Notes: generated from the letters alone by a model not told the origin. Shown: positions 34,041 to 45,313, numbered from the stretch's first letter. The stretch is DNA of 64,000 bases from Trichostrongylus colubriformis (GCA_963978905.1 OZ022258.1:45678591-45742590); one strand, 5' to 3'. Numbers and translations are program-made.

Positions 34041-34196
34041 TCATTTCCACGATGCTTTCAATTCGGAGAAGTAATCAGCAGCCGACTTGTTCGCTTCCTT
34101 TGCCATCTGTGCCAACATCATTTTTCGACTCTTTTTTGCCATGAGATAGTAGTAGATAAGCGTAAGATCTATGAATATTATTCGCCAAGCACCGAA
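34041..34196 (-). CDS. Chemoreceptor-like terminal exon (helix 7 and tail)
   Basis: Acceptor CACATTTTCAG, stop TGA at 34041-34043. FGAWRIIFIDLTLIYYYLMA is the last helix, followed by a basic stretch KKSRKMM and the tail SAADYFSELKASWK, typical of cytoplasmic ends in this receptor superfamily. Confidence 0.7.
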   Translation of the reverse strand, partial: FGAWRIIFIDLTLIYYYLMAKKSRKMMLAQMAKEANKSAADYFSELKASWK

Positions 34197-34322
34197 CTGA
34201 AAATGTGAAGTTAATTCCACGATTTCACAATTCAGGTTTGACATATTCGATCTCAGACAATGAAATTAGAGGCAACGAGAGGGGTAAGGAAGGGTGGGAA
34301 TACACGTTCTCTGAAAACAAAC

Positions 34323-34416
34323 CTTCCACATCAAAATAGGTGTTTGTGGCGAAACTCGCGTTGAAAAATAGGGCAGCTTGGGGACTTATCACGGTTCCGC
34401 AACACATACTGCCATT
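34323..34416 (-). CDS. Chemoreceptor-like exon 6 (outer loop)
   Basis: Acceptor GGGCTACAG, donor GTTTGT; encodes MCCGTVISPQAALFFNASFA and TNTYFDVE. It leaves one base over, which does not fit the phase 0 start of exon 7; either a different donor is used or a frameshift has occurred. Confidence 0.4.
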
Positions 34417-35750
34417 CTGTAGCCCATCAGCCGAGCGAGTTGTCGGTGAGGAAGGAACAAAGCTCGCGGCCGGCTGTTTTAGACTCTTCGCCCGCTCGCA
34501 GTCTACCTTTGGCTAGTGACGCAGGAGATCGCGAGAGGGAAGTAGGAGTTTTCCGGGTTCTCATTTCTCAGTTCTTCCACTGTTTTATTTCGTTCTTTCT
34601 CTACTGTTAAACTGTTGTGCAATCCTATTTTCGTGAACCATAATTGCCAGATTCACCCCTTCCGGCGCCTTAACTCTCGCGTTTTTTGTACCAGCTTGCC
34701 TTTGAGAGCTGGCAACAAGCGATAGGCTGCTGTCACACGGGGCAAAACACGTATTCCACTCGTGGAGAGCGCAGGTTAGCAGTGGTAAAAATAATCCGAC
34801 GAGACAGAATTTGTTTTATTTTTTCAGTCTCATTAATGAATAAGCAACACCTTGAGTAGGAGGGTTGCGATAAAATTAGAGGGAAAATTGATATGAGCGC
34901 TTATGGAGTTCTATTAGAATTTACTGATATTTTCCGAAAAGTTATCAATTCAGCAAAGGAAAGCAAGATATTGGTTTCATGGATGCAGTAGTTTGTTACC
35001 GTAAAGGCTTTTAGATCACTCACAACTGATAAGTTTTTTGAATGATTTCATTATTTGTTAACCAGTTTAAGCTACGCGATGTAAATACCTCGCGGTCACA
35101 TGAAACTGGTGAGCTGCGTACTATGCATAAGATAATCTGAACAGTACTGAATCAGTGACGTGGTTTAGCAAAGATGGGACATGCAGTTTAAGTGAATCCA
35201 CACACATGCGGGTCAAATCATCCACTGGTATGACCTATCAGCCATAATAATTGGAGTTCTGTGATTGCACCCCATGTAAGGTCCACTATCCGTTTTCGAT
35301 TCTTTACCCGTATCAAAAGGGCTTACCAAACGTCCATTACTTGGCAAAAAGACTGCAATCGCTTTTATTCAGCATTACCTTCACTTTTATGGGTCAAGTC
35401 CAAACGGCACTACACCTCCGACAACCCAACATACCTGCTTGCCATCCCAGTTTACTGACACCTAGTACGGCGTTAGCACATCGCAGAATGGCTGCGGGTG
35501 TAGGTGATCGATGTTTATATAGTTAGGAAATTCGTTCGCAACGATAATGCGGCCACAGATTGATAGTTCAGCACCAATCAGTATCCCCATACATTGAGTG
35601 GTTGATTTCTCCCGTAATTTCCTATCACTACCACACACTTGCGGACGGACAGACATGCAGACCGACATTAAGCGACACACAACATTACTGGCTTATATAA
35701 TGAAGGGATTTGGGAACCAAATGTTTGCGCATGGTGAGCTGAAAGCTCAC

Positions 35751-36182
35751 AGCTGGAATAAAAACTCCATAGATAAGTGAATAGACGATAAGCGATGCCA
35801 CATTTGGGAAAGTAATCACTAGAACAAGAAATAGCGATTCATTTAGCGATTCGACGATCTTCCAACGCTGTCTACAGCATTGTCTGAGATGTCGCCACCG
35901 TGTTAACCAAATTCTTCGGAAATTTCGGTCACTTTCGCGTTTCCAACGAGTAGCGTGAATGTGGACCAGAGTGATGATCAAAAATGAAAAACCGCATATA
36001 TTTTTGACAAATTCTGCACATTAGAAACTCACTGCGTCAACGAGATGCACAAGTAGGTGGTCGCAGACAATCGCTTCGGCATGGTCCAGTTGTAGCATCA
36101 AGAAGCCTATGACTGACATCGCCATAATACATAATGACTCATTCACCGATATTGACAAGTAAATCGGCGACGTTCGATTGGT
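35751..36182 (-). pseudogene. Chemoreceptor-like exon 5 with premature stop
   Basis: One frame of 144 codons from a weak GCTGAG acceptor to a GTGAGC donor. It contains SLCIMAMSVIGFLML, then VDAVSF-stop-CAEFVKNICGF, then the helix FLIITLVHIHATRW with a basic inner loop, RWKIVESLNESLFLVLVITF and VASLIVYSLIYGVFI. The TAA at 36021-36023 sits in an otherwise continuous receptor-like frame. The 19 bp between GTGAGT and GTGCAG around it is too short to be an intron. Confidence 0.55.
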
Positions 36183-36804
36183 CTCAGCAATTTGGAACCT
36201 TAAATGAGGTTGTGATCATTACTTTTAAGGAGTAATACAAAAATAAGGGAAACCAACCGGTGGCTGAGCGATAAAGTTTTGTTTTTCCACAGTATCTTTG
36301 CTCGTTTCCAGACAATGATGGCTATCTGAGAGTTCCAAATTAATGTGATCACTAAAGAAGTAAGGACTTCTAACGAAATGATGTTCATACTCCGTTTCAA
36401 AGTTCCGTGTTAATTTATGTGCAGCATGCGTGTCAAAGTCCTACAGGAGTTGAGGGATAAGCTATCACGCATAGCCACGCGCGCTGACCCATTCTATCAG
36501 CAAGGATAAACTGGTACTTCGTGAAACTCAAGCTGATCTGTTTCGCAAAGCCCTCGCGCTAAAGATTGTAAGATTTCACTGATGAGAGTATCCCTCATAG
36601 AAGCTGACAGCTAGTTTACTCCCTCTCAGAGTAGAGAGGAAAATCGAGCATAGACGCTTCTTCTCACTTTTTATATAGAGTAGCACCCAATCAAATCTTC
36701 CCATGAATCAGATGAAATCAACCCGACGAATGCGCGACGCAATACACAGAGGTTGAATGAAGCAACTTTTCATCATCATTTATTTTTTCCATATATGAAC
36801 TTAC

Positions 36805-36906
36805 AATCAAGCTCATGATTCCAGAGGCGGTTGTTACGATAATCAACGGCCATTGATTTTCACGGTACATATTCGCTGAAAGGCCCGTTATGCCAGTTAT
36901 AAAGAC
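36805..36906 (-). CDS. Chemoreceptor-like exon 4
   Basis: Acceptor AATTTCAG, donor GTAAGT, exactly 34 codons: VFITGITGLSANMYRENQWP then LIIVTTASGIMSLI. It completes a helix begun in exon 3 and starts another. Confidence 0.65.
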
Positions 36907-38438
36907 CTGAAATTATGTGCTATCCCTACAGTTATGCCTCAACAGCATTATTTACAGAACAAGTAGTTTAGATTGTCAGGTGTTGACTTGGTTTTGGTGA
37001 TTTTTCCTGGCCAACAAACCTTTGTACTGAAGAAATGGTGCGAGCTGTCCTGACCGAAGCATTTTCTCCGATTTTCTGCAGCTTACTCTCATCATTATAT
37101 CGCCTTGATGATGCCATCGCGATAAGACTGCGCCGTTTTCGAAGCATTTGAATCAGCAGCGTATTTTCGCACTTTTCACACTTTCCAATATGGTGCAACA
37201 AAAGAGCTACTTCGCTCTGTGGTTTCTAGGAAGCCCTTCTGAGAAGGTTGATGACGGTGGTAGAGGAAGGAATTCCGCCTATGTATCTTCCAAGAGTATC
37301 TTTCGATAGCTTTTACAATATAACGGTTCTCTGCTGGTCAATGGATTTGCACTTGTGAGTTACTCCTGTTAGCACTTTTCACGCTCATTCTTTTTTCATT
37401 TTACTTGGTAGTATCTAGAGGCATTATCAGTGCCCTCCCTCACCTGGTACCCTATAAGCAGGGCCGCACTTCGAAGGAATCGCCCACGAAAGTTCCACAA
37501 TTCCAGTTCCTCGTGAAATCATTTTACCAGATACAATACATGAACAGAAGCACGAAGGGAACCGAAAAAAATCCCTTCACTCTAGAGCAGAGACGAAGAT
37601 TTAAAGGGAGAGCAACTCGTTTGAATTCCCGTCTCATTTAACGCTACAGCATTTGAAAGCCGTCAGCGGCCAGAGCGCTCTTTCAAATTCTCGCGCCCAA
37701 CCTTGATCTGCTTCCTACTCTTTTGTCTCCGACCACGTGACTACTCCTCTTGGTTCCTCAGCTCTATCCTGCTATATATAATCGGCTAAGTGTGTCTGTT
37801 GGTGTGTGTGTTTGACCGGAAATTCATATCTCGCTTCGCAGCGAAGCTGGGACTCCGAATTTTGGTGATATAGGGGATGGTAGGGCGACATCAGTGGTGA
37901 AGGAACGGAAGTGATAGCAACTGATAAGGGCTGATAAGGAGCCTCCAAAAGTGAATAGTGGGAAGTTGATAACTCGCGTCGCAGCAATTCCCCTTTATGC
38001 GAATTCCCTGTTTCTGCGGACCGTTGCAATGATGATACTAATCGATTGATTCGATCAAGCCCAATCAGCATGCTTCCATGTGTGACGCGCACAGTAGTGT
38101 GCGCCCGCCCAACTGGTAGGTCCAAACCACACGAACGTCCCACTTCGTCGTCCATTGCTTTGGGAAGCTCTATCTCACTTAAATTCTTATAAGTACGCGT
38201 GAGTGCATGCATGCGGCCCCTATTGAGAAAATATGCATAAATTTGGGGGAAACAGAAGATTTTTAATTTCCGTGCACGATTCCATCTTTCCTCTCATTTT
38301 AGCTGCGATTTTCATGATGGTCTTGGTGATCGAAAGTCACAGTAGGTCACATGATGTTCATTTCTGGACGTTGCAAGGAATTAGGCAGTGAGTGAGGTGG
38401 GGGTTACTCTGAGTGCCAATCACTTCTCCTTTGTCATA

Positions 38439-39355
38439 CAAGGTGTCCCAGAATTATAGGCTCCTGGACTCGTGTTTCTTCGTATTCCTCTATGCAAGTA
38501 TCAATCTTTTTCTTTCATTTGCTGGTCAGCGGGTGCACAGAACCTTCTTCTACCGAGATGCATGCTTGTCGGGGTAAAGCTCATGGTATTTTCGAAATTG
38601 CAGAAGTTTTTTTCAAATGCACTTCGCGGTCATTCGCTTCAACGGTGACACGTACCTCACCGTACTTTTGTTCGAGCAAAAAAAATTTCCACGTCCTAAA
38701 CCGTTAAGGGCAACCCACTGTGGCCAGCAACGTCTGGTAGGGTATACCATGCCGCTAGGGTGTTTGGGTACCAGCAAGCGGGTCCCAGTCATGATTGATG
38801 GTCCAATAATGACAGGCTGTTGGTTTCCGTCGATTTCGGCGTACAGCTTTCAGGAATGTGAACATGAGGAATTGGCTGTTAGACATAATAAAGCACTGCC
38901 CTCACTAGTAGTTCGCAACAATACTTGGTGAGTTCAGCGGCAAGGCGCTTTAGTTTATAGAATCAAATTGATACAAAAGCGCTGCCGACCCGATTTCCTC
39001 GAATTCATCACTTTGCGAAACGTCCGTCAAATCTCCAAAAACATGATTCCATTGATCTCCTGCCGGGGTTCTCAACTAGAAGCAAGGCCTGACGAGTCAG
39101 CCATCCTAGTATGGAGTCACATAAGGCAGCCCTGAGAAAGATTTGGGAAGGAATGTATGGAAAAATAGAGTCATGGGTGATTGAATGATAGAGAGACTTT
39201 GGACTTGTATCTTTGTCGGCGCAGAGAAACTTATGATATGACTGCTGTGTCTTGCTATGTGAGTAAAGTTGTGAATGGGTTGATTTTTCATTCACTCTAT
39301 TGACGCCAACAAAATATTGCAATATATTGGCGCCCGTGATTATGAAACACACATG
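38439..39355. mobile_element. 0.92 kb terminal-inverted-repeat element R4, copy 2
   Basis: Second copy of 5559-6480, same orientation. TA precedes it at 38437-38438; the right end is decayed (..CGCCCGTGATTATGAAACAC) and its TA is lost. It lies in intron 3 of the chemoreceptor gene and directly abuts the CR1-like remnant. Confidence 0.82.
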
Positions 39356-40330
39356 AGGGAGTCTTCCCGGCTGAATATACGCTGTATGGCAATCAAGAAA
39401 ACTTTTCTTAGTTTGCTCTCAAACGTATTGATATTTGACGCCTCCTACAGGTCGGTTGGCAATAGTTGAAGCCATATAGCACCCCGAAAAATTAGCGAAT
39501 CATGTCCCTCAAGTCGATGATTCCTGTTTAGTTAGAGAAATTGCGAGAACTAGATCCTCCCCTTAAAGTACATATGTCCGTCTTTCACGTAGGATCGAAT
39601 CCAACTGAGGACAGACCCCTTCAATTTCAAGTTGCCGCAGTGTTGAAAGGAGCTTTCGTGATGAACTTTGCCAAAGGCTTTAGATAGGTTAAATAGATAA
39701 CGTCCACACCATTCTTGCAGTCGGCCATAGGTGTGTTTTTGGATGTCTGAGAGATAAATCCGTGCTGCTCAACAGGGATCAAGTTGTTCCTTATTATGAG
39801 CACGCTTTTATCGTAGAAGCTTCCCCAAAGCTTTAGCCTGTGGTGCAGTGATATCATCTGGGCAGAATAAAGACATCAGCTTAGGTTCTGGTATCTTAGG
39901 AATAGCCATGATAATAGATTCTCTCCACCTGTATGGAACTTCGCTGAACAAAACAGAAGCGTCAAGTTCCATGCGGATGGGACTGCATAAAGGAGGCGCC
40001 GTTTATAGACAATCTGTAGAATGCCATAAAACTGTATAAAAGTGAAGCACTTGAATGATTTCAGTACTCTGTGAACTTCTTCAGGGAATACGGCGTACTC
40101 TTTGAGGACACCGGTGTCCGGAGTTTTTAGAGTATTGTGAAAATTTATGAGGAAAATCTGGCAGAAGCTTCCTCCTATGATCAAAAAGTAATGTTAATGA
40201 TGAAAGTGCTATGGCCCGGAAAATTTTAAGTCCATGAACCATATCTTTCCAGATGCATGCAAACATTTCAAGGCTCAGTTTAGTAATTCTCAAGTCGCCT
40301 TCGAGCTTACGTGCTGCAATGCCTGCGGTT
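39356..40330 (-). pseudogene. CR1/jockey-like reverse transcriptase remnant
   Basis: Minus-strand pieces in order: LKTPDTGVLKEYAVFPEEVH (start of RT), IPYRLSINGASFMQSHP, WRESIIMAIPKIPEPKL (the W+.A.I.PI.K motif), then QLDPC.AARIYLSD, YLFNLSKAFGKVHHESSFQH (motif A; the usual DFSKAFD has lost its first Asp), and at the end LQLLPTDL.EASNINTFESK. The YxDD region is missing, probably deleted near 39,480-39,560. Frame changes and stops abound; it is dead. It lies antisense to nothing and parallel to the chemoreceptor gene, inside intron 3. Confidence 0.75.
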
Positions 40331-40634
40331 CACGAACTTGAAATTTTTTTGGGCCATAGCACTTCTCAACATTAACTTTACTTTTTAATAATTCAAACCT
40401 GTTCTGTTAGTTAGAGCACAACGACTTTTTTAGTCTTCTAGACCTGTTTTGATAGTTATAGTACAGATAGTTGTAGTACACGGCGACTAATCGCCGTAAT
40501 CTTTCACCACAGTTTCACAAGCTCAATAAGATTTTATCTCCATATCAAACAAAAAAAGAATGTAATTGTGGCGAAAATGCTATTTTGAGTGGCTCATTGG
40601 TAGATTTAGAATTAATCTTATTAAAAAAACCTAC

Positions 40635-40799
40635 AGTCGTAATAAAAGTTCCCGCTGCTAGCTTTGTGCTGGCTGAATATCTTTCATATGCTTTCGGCTT
40701 ACATACAGCAATCCATCGTTCAGCACTCAAAAATAGACTCGATAAAGCAAATCCACAAATCACGTAGACGAACCCGTGCACAAACCAATCTTCCAACAT
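40635..40799 (-). CDS. Chemoreceptor-like exon 3 (helix 3 and ERW motif)
   Basis: Acceptor TTCTTCTTTTAG, donor GTAGGT. Encodes VYVICGFALSSLFLSAERWI followed by AVCKPKAYERYSASTK: a helix ending in the charged ER motif and YE in the following loop, the best family signature in the gene. The end of the exon starts the next helix. Confidence 0.7.
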
Positions 40800-40886
40800 C
40801 TAAAAGAAGAAGAAAAAATTAAGAGATCTTCTAGCATGCATAACCGGGAGTGTACACTTTATGCTAAACACGTAATCAAAACAAAC

Positions 40887-40986
40887 CTCTACCAATGAAG
40901 GATCAAAGAGACAGTCCTTAAAAGTGATAAAGTAGGTGAAAATAGCTCGTAGAAATCCAAATATCTCCAACTCCAGTATTACCACT
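40887..40986 (-). CDS. Chemoreceptor-like exon 2 (helix 2)
   Basis: Acceptor ATTATTTTAG, donor GTTTGT. Encodes VVILELEIFGFLRAIFTYFI and TFKDCLFDPSLVE; the Cys is where the helix 3 disulfide partner is often found. Ends in phase 0. Confidence 0.6.
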
Positions 40987-41195
40987 CTAAAATAATTATT
41001 TTTCAGAGATAGTTTGTTGTACATGCAACAAGAATCATTCAAACTCTTCTCTGGTCAGAGGGTCAGTTCAATTTCTCTTTATCTTCACGCTCTTCAACTA
41101 GTTATGCTTGCTCTTCAAGGAATCATACATGGTAAAATTAGTTCCTTTAATATCCGCATACTTATGTTTTACTTGCTTAATAAGATACGGATGTA

Positions 41196-41456
41196 AAGTT
41201 TCACGCGAAAAGTGAGAATCCGACAAAGATACAGCTATTCAGTATGGCGGCCGAGGGGCGAGGCCTCAGAGTAAGTGCCTTTTCCTGTCGTCCGTCGCGG
41301 TTGGAGACGGATAGTGGGGTGTATATGTAATATTTTTTCCCACTATGCGTCTCCGACTGTGGCGGATGACACTTACTCGCAGGCCACGCCCTCTCGCCGT
41401 GACTTTGAGGAGCTGTACCTTTGCCGGATTCTCACTTTTTCAAGTTTTGCATGCGG
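41196..41456. repeat. Foldback family R3, copy 2
   Basis: AAAGTTTCACGCGAAAAGTG at the left is mirrored near 41424-41449 (GGATTCTCACTTTTTCAAGT). Inside, GGAGACGGATAGTGGG and CCCACTATGCGTCTCC pair, giving a nested hairpin. In intron 1 of the chemoreceptor gene. Confidence 0.7.
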
Positions 41457-41798
41457 CTCACATAAGCAAGTACAACAGAAATGTATGTGTAGTACAGAAA
41501 ACCATTTTTCCATGCACAATTTATTGAAAAATGCTTTAAGAGTTTTATCACTTACACCATAAGGCTGTTTACTTATCCTCCTCTGGCGGAGCCTGCATAA
41601 ACGCTCCCACCTCTGATCATACGATGACAAGCTCAACCTTTTCTACATCAGTTCTTCTACCGGGAGATACCAGGATGGGACGGCACCACATCTCGATTTC
41701 TGCTCAGGAACAGGAGCCGCCAAGAAAGGGATCAGCCAAGAAAAGGATAAGATTAAAGCCTGAGAGGTAATCAAAACGGGAGGCGCTTTACGAACTTG

Positions 41799-42134
41799 CA
41801 CTGAGTTTCAAGCAGGGGACACCGAGAGTCGGGGATTCCTCGACAAGGGGTCGTATCTGACCGGATAGGAGGGTGGGGGTCGTACCATCAGAGGTCAGCG
41901 ACAAGCACTAAAATCTAAACCTTCAGTAAACAGATGAGGAGCAAAGGATACTTCACCGCAAATCCGTGTGACAAAATGTAGAATAAATATCTTTTTGCCT
42001 GAGGAAACGATATATAGCACTAAAACATATTGCAACTATGCAATCGGCACCAGTTACTGGCATCGTAGAGTCAAAAAAGCTGGGGGTCGTATTTGGTCAC
42101 CGTAGAGGGGGGGGGAGCGTACTAAAGCGGCTGT
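41799..42134 (+). repeat. Dispersed repeat R1, copy 3
   Basis: Same order of blocks as copies at 1020 and 7440, from CACCGAGAGTCGGGGATTCC to GGGGGTCGTATTTGGTC and a run of G. No coding frame is shared by the copies. Confidence 0.65.
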
Positions 42135-42347
42135 TTTCCTCTACACCTTGGAGTGCTCTGGTTTCAAGACGTATACTTCGTTTAGTATACGGGCAGGATA
42201 GCGCGGCCAATACATATAAGACTATTGAGGCATGCTCAAAAAAACCTAAGTGATTGGGTATTTTCGAATTTTGATAGCTGCTGATTTTCGCCGTAGCCCG
42301 CGAAGCGAAAGTTGTTACAAGTATGCTGAGTTATGGGCAAAAGCTTC

Positions 42348-42421
42348 GGTGTCGGACGGAACTCGAACCCGCACTTCATCCTTTCCGTGGATATGTGCTA
42401 ATCCATCACACTAGCGACACC
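42348..42421 (-). pseudogene. tRNA-like sequence, copy C
   Basis: 74 bp minus-strand relative of copies A and B with an intact T arm (GCGGGTTCGAGTTCCGT); anticodon loop ACGGAAA. The acceptor stem is weaker (GGTGTCGC...CCGACACC). Confidence 0.55.
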
Positions 42422-42484
42422 CCTTTCACCTTAACTCAGCTTCTGAATGGTATATTTACCATAGCTTATCAGCACTCACACGTA

Positions 42485-42586
42485 CAATACCGCTCGCGTC
42501 GGGGGAGTAATTTTCGCCTTGCGACGGTTTGTTCGCGAACAAACCGTCGCAAGGCGAAAATTACTCCCCCGACGCGAGCGGTACTG
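42485..42586. mobile_element. 102 bp element: perfect 96 bp palindrome with TA duplication
   Basis: Bases 42488-42583 are a perfect palindrome with no loop (centre GTTCGCGAAC at 42535/42536). With the outer CAA/CTG the element reads CA(A/G)TACCGCTCGCG at both ends. TA flanks it (42483-42484, 42587-42588), and the uninterrupted sequence CACACGTATAACGTG at 28,380 or so is the empty site with a single TA. This marks a Tc1/mariner-type MITE, apparently young because the arms are identical. Confidence 0.92.
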
Positions 42587-42639
42587 TATAACGTGTTGAG
42601 CCGGTTGGCCAATATCGGCATCGAACCGTGAAGCTGAAA

Positions 42640-42712
42640 GCTGTCCGTAGTGTAATGGATCAGCACATATCCCGGAAAGGATGAAGTGCTGGTTCGGGTC
42701 CCGTCCGACACC
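42640..42712 (+). pseudogene. tRNA-like sequence, copy D
   Basis: Plus-strand copy facing copy C: GTAGTGTAATGGATCAGCAC, ATCCCGGAAAGGAT and GCTGGTTCGGGTCCCGT, then CTTTTG. One base shorter in the anticodon loop than copies A-C. Confidence 0.55.
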
Positions 42713-42980
42713 GAAGCTTTTGCCCATAACTCAGCATACTTGTAACAACTAAGGGACTGGATTAGAAGTAATTTCGTACAGAAAATTCAGTTAACACCAC
42801 AACTATGCATGACCCACACTCCCGCCTCTTTTCGGTTCCCAAGGGAATTTCATTACGGCCTCTGAGCATTTTCTCGTTATTTCTACCTTTATGAGACCTA
42901 GCAAATCCACTATCATTGCCGAGGTCTGCAAACCGTACAAATCTATTGTAAACAATTCCTCTTAATGCGAAAAATCTCAC

Positions 42981-43093
42981 CTAAAGTTTTTGTGCAGACT
43001 GGATTGATTGAAGAGAATGTATAAAGAGGCGATAGAGAGAACATTTCCCGTAACGTACATAATCAATCGTAGCACCAGTGGAAGTGTAATCAT
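42981..43093 (-). CDS. Chemoreceptor-like exon 1 (helix 1)
   Basis: TTTCAG directly precedes ATG, then MITLPLVLRLIMYVTGNVLS and ASLYILFNQSSLHKNF; a GTGAGA donor follows. The acceptor right before ATG could be a spliced-leader site or mean that an upstream exon is missing. It ends two bases into an AGA codon completed by exon 2. Confidence 0.6.
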
Positions 43094-43245
43094 CTGAAAT
43101 GTTGTCAAATACACTTAAAATCAACTTATCAGCAGGCGGACTTTGGTAGAATAGTGCAGAACTAAGTAACAGTCATACATTGAAAATGAGTGATGCAAAC
43201 GTGGCATCAAAGTCAATGGAATATTTGTACGTATTTAAGAATTCG

Positions 43246-43541
43246 TGGGATGTGGTGTAGTGAAAGGTGGCGCGCATCCCACTCTCATGGTGCGGAGATC
43301 AAGTCCTGCATCAACGCCCGCCTAGGCCAACCAAGTCTTCCATCCCTCCGGGGTCGGCAAATTGGTACCAGACTCGTCCGGGAGAATAAAAGCACTGACT
43401 TGTACTTCGGATGGCCACCGCAAGTCATTGCATAGGCCACATCACATTCACCAGCCATCACGATTCTGAATGGAACTAGAATGTGCGGCGCATCCCACGA
43501 AGGGATTGATTAACGTCAAAAACTTTATCTTTTATCTTTAT
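43246..43541 (+). mobile_element. tRNA-derived SINE with 14 bp target duplication
   Basis: TATTTAAGAATTCG occurs exactly at 43232-43245 and 43542-43555. Between them the sequence begins with an A-box-like GTGGTGTAGTG and a B-box-like GAGATCAAGTCC, continues with an unrelated body, and ends GGATTGATTAACGTC...TTTATCTTTTATCTTTAT, a (TTTATC)n-like tail. A long target duplication plus such a tail means it was inserted by LINE machinery; RTE is the obvious candidate. The body also has a weak inverted TGGGATG/CATCCCA pair. Confidence 0.85.
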
Positions 43542-43559
43542 TATTTAAGAATTCGAAAG

Positions 43560-44800
43560 GATTCAGGCGACGGTGTTAGAGCCCATTGAATTCTCGTGCA
43601 TTTATACTCGGCGACACGAGCAATCTCTTTGACCCTCGATTGATAGCAAGTTAAGCAATGATGTCCCGAATGTGAATGTAGCATTCTGGGATAACGAGTC
43701 TGTGGGCACTTTAACTCTGTCTATGATTCTGTCTAGTTTAATGAAAGGTGATAGAGGAATCATCAAGGCATTTTAAATAAGAGAAACTGAGGGTCCTTGC
43801 TAAAAAACTTTGTTTTATAGGGACAGTACTAATTAAAGTACTAATTAGTGATAGAGAGCATGTGAACAGGGACAACAATACAGTATAAGTCATACCGTGC
43901 CTGAATGTTCAAAGATGGCTAAAAAAATGTCAGAGAACTTCACGTCCTCCCATATCTCCATCCAACAACAGGCGCTCTCATTTCCTCAGCCTTGCCTCAT
44001 GAAAGGCTGCAGAAGCAGGCTCCAAATGTAAGTGTGAGATTGTCACTCATTTTTTGACATAAAATTATAAGCTTTGTTCAGCCTGAATTCTCAGCAATTT
44101 CTACCCCTTTGCGGGCCGGAAGGGCTAATCGCAGCAAAAGTGAAGCGCAGAATCGAGAAAATTCTTCTTGTCGTATACTTATTCCGCTCCTTTCTAACCT
44201 TTCCGCTCCTTCAGTGTGACCCCCCTTGTCCTCTTAAAAATGCACGGTATGTCTCTCCTAACAAGCAAAAAATTGTCAACGAATGGGGTGGGACTGGTCT
44301 GTGAGTCATGGTTAGATCAGTGAAATGGGTGCGGAACAATGGATACGACCCGCCTTTCCGACAGCCAGAATCCGACACGGTGCTACTGTAATTATGAATA
44401 AAATTTTCAACTAAGCGTAGAGAAGGAAGGGTACCTCTTTCCCTTTCACTAAGGCTTAGGCAAAAATAGGTGGTCCAAGTTACAGATTGACCCTTAAAAG
44501 ATCCCTCTAAGATTGTGTGATTTTATATGAAATGTACCCTTACCTCATTGCGATAGCAAGTGTAACCCCAACCTCCCCTCTAGCGACTACTTCTTAACAT
44601 AACCCTGCCCCAAAGCAACCCAATCGAAGGGGGATTAGGGACTATGCACAGACTTTAGACTTTTTACACGCAGTATTCATGTGATGTCAAACAATTACGA
44701 CGTGCCATCTTTCCTAATTTCAATGTTCACTGAGCAAAGATATATCGTCACAAAAATAGATCATTTCCTATTTTTCATGTGCATTGCACTGATTTAATAT
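43560..44800. other. No gene recognised
   Basis: The plus-strand frame at 44074-44304 has no motif. A short direct repeat AAAGTACTAATTAGT occurs near 43835. Nothing else was recognised. Confidence 0.35.
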
Positions 44801-44803
44801 GTT

Positions 44804-45313
44804 AAAGGCAGTGATAGGGGAAATTCGAAGGAAGAGTGAAAAAACAGTGAATATGAAGGTCGAAATCTCTAGTTATAGTACAATAAAGAGAAAACGGATG
44901 GAAATTGCCGAAGACCCGAGAAAAAGGACCCTTCTCCACCGTTGATTTTCGACGAGGAGCCTCCCCGTGAAGAGGCGAGTAGTCCGGAGGAGTTGTCCAT
45001 TGACCTGTCGCCATGTCTTAAACACGAAGGGATGTTCGGAAATGAGAAAGCATCCATCGTCTAGGGTGAGCTTCAAGCTAAAACTGAGAAAGCGGGCCGA
45101 TATCTTCCATTCCCACCCCAGCCTATCAGTCGTAAGGAGGCGGACCGAGTCAAGAAAGGCGGCTGGAGCCAAAGAGGCCGCCTCTGCCACAGCTCAGAGG
45201 CGCACCTTTTGCGGGGATTTCGCCGCAGATAGGCTTCTCGGACCCCTAGTTTTTGAGTGATCGACTCCTTTTGACGAATTCTCATCACCCACATTACCCC
45301 TATCACTGTCTTT
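44804..45313 (-). mobile_element. 0.5 kb element R2, copy 2 (inverted)
   Basis: Ends AAAGGCAGTGATAGGGG and, inverted, AAAGACAGTGATAGGGG. Opposite orientation to the copies at 3796 and 60245; carries the same internal blocks. Confidence 0.8.

Larger units (their letters stand above)
42262..42749. mobile_element. tRNA-like foldback element with nested palindrome
   Basis: The left end ATTGGGTATTTTCGAATTTT..GCTGCTG resembles the 60 bp ends of the 28.4 kb element. Then two inverted copies of the tRNA-like module face each other (42311-42421 and 42640-42749, from GTTGTTACAAGTATGCTGAG). Removing the 102 bp insert at 42485-42586 restores the sequence seen at about 28365-28440. Confidence 0.75.
34041..43093 (-). 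pseudogene. 7TM chemoreceptor-like gene, seven exons, probably inactivated
   Basis: Seven minus-strand exons with ordered phases encode a multi-helix receptor of the nematode chemoreceptor type (Sra/Srab/Sre-like, judged by an ERW box after helix 3, a YE motif in the second inner loop and a YFSELKASW tail). Exons: 42981-43093, 40887-40986, 40635-40799, 36805-36906, 35751-36182, 34323-34416, 34041-34196. Exons 1-5 join in frame. Exon 5 holds an in-frame TAA at 36021-36023, and exon 6 to 7 is out of phase with the best donor, so it is probably a pseudogene. Introns 1 and 3 are packed with mobile elements. Such receptors sense odours in sensory cilia. Confidence 0.6.

Noticed and set aside
36014..36032. 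Tiny intron removing the TAA in receptor exon 5
   Set aside because: GTGAGT to GTGCAG is only 19 bp, far below any usable intron, and removing it breaks the frame.
37772..38212. 146-codon minus-strand open frame
   Set aside because: Lies in a chemoreceptor intron, has no motif and no homologue I recognise; may be part of a repeat.
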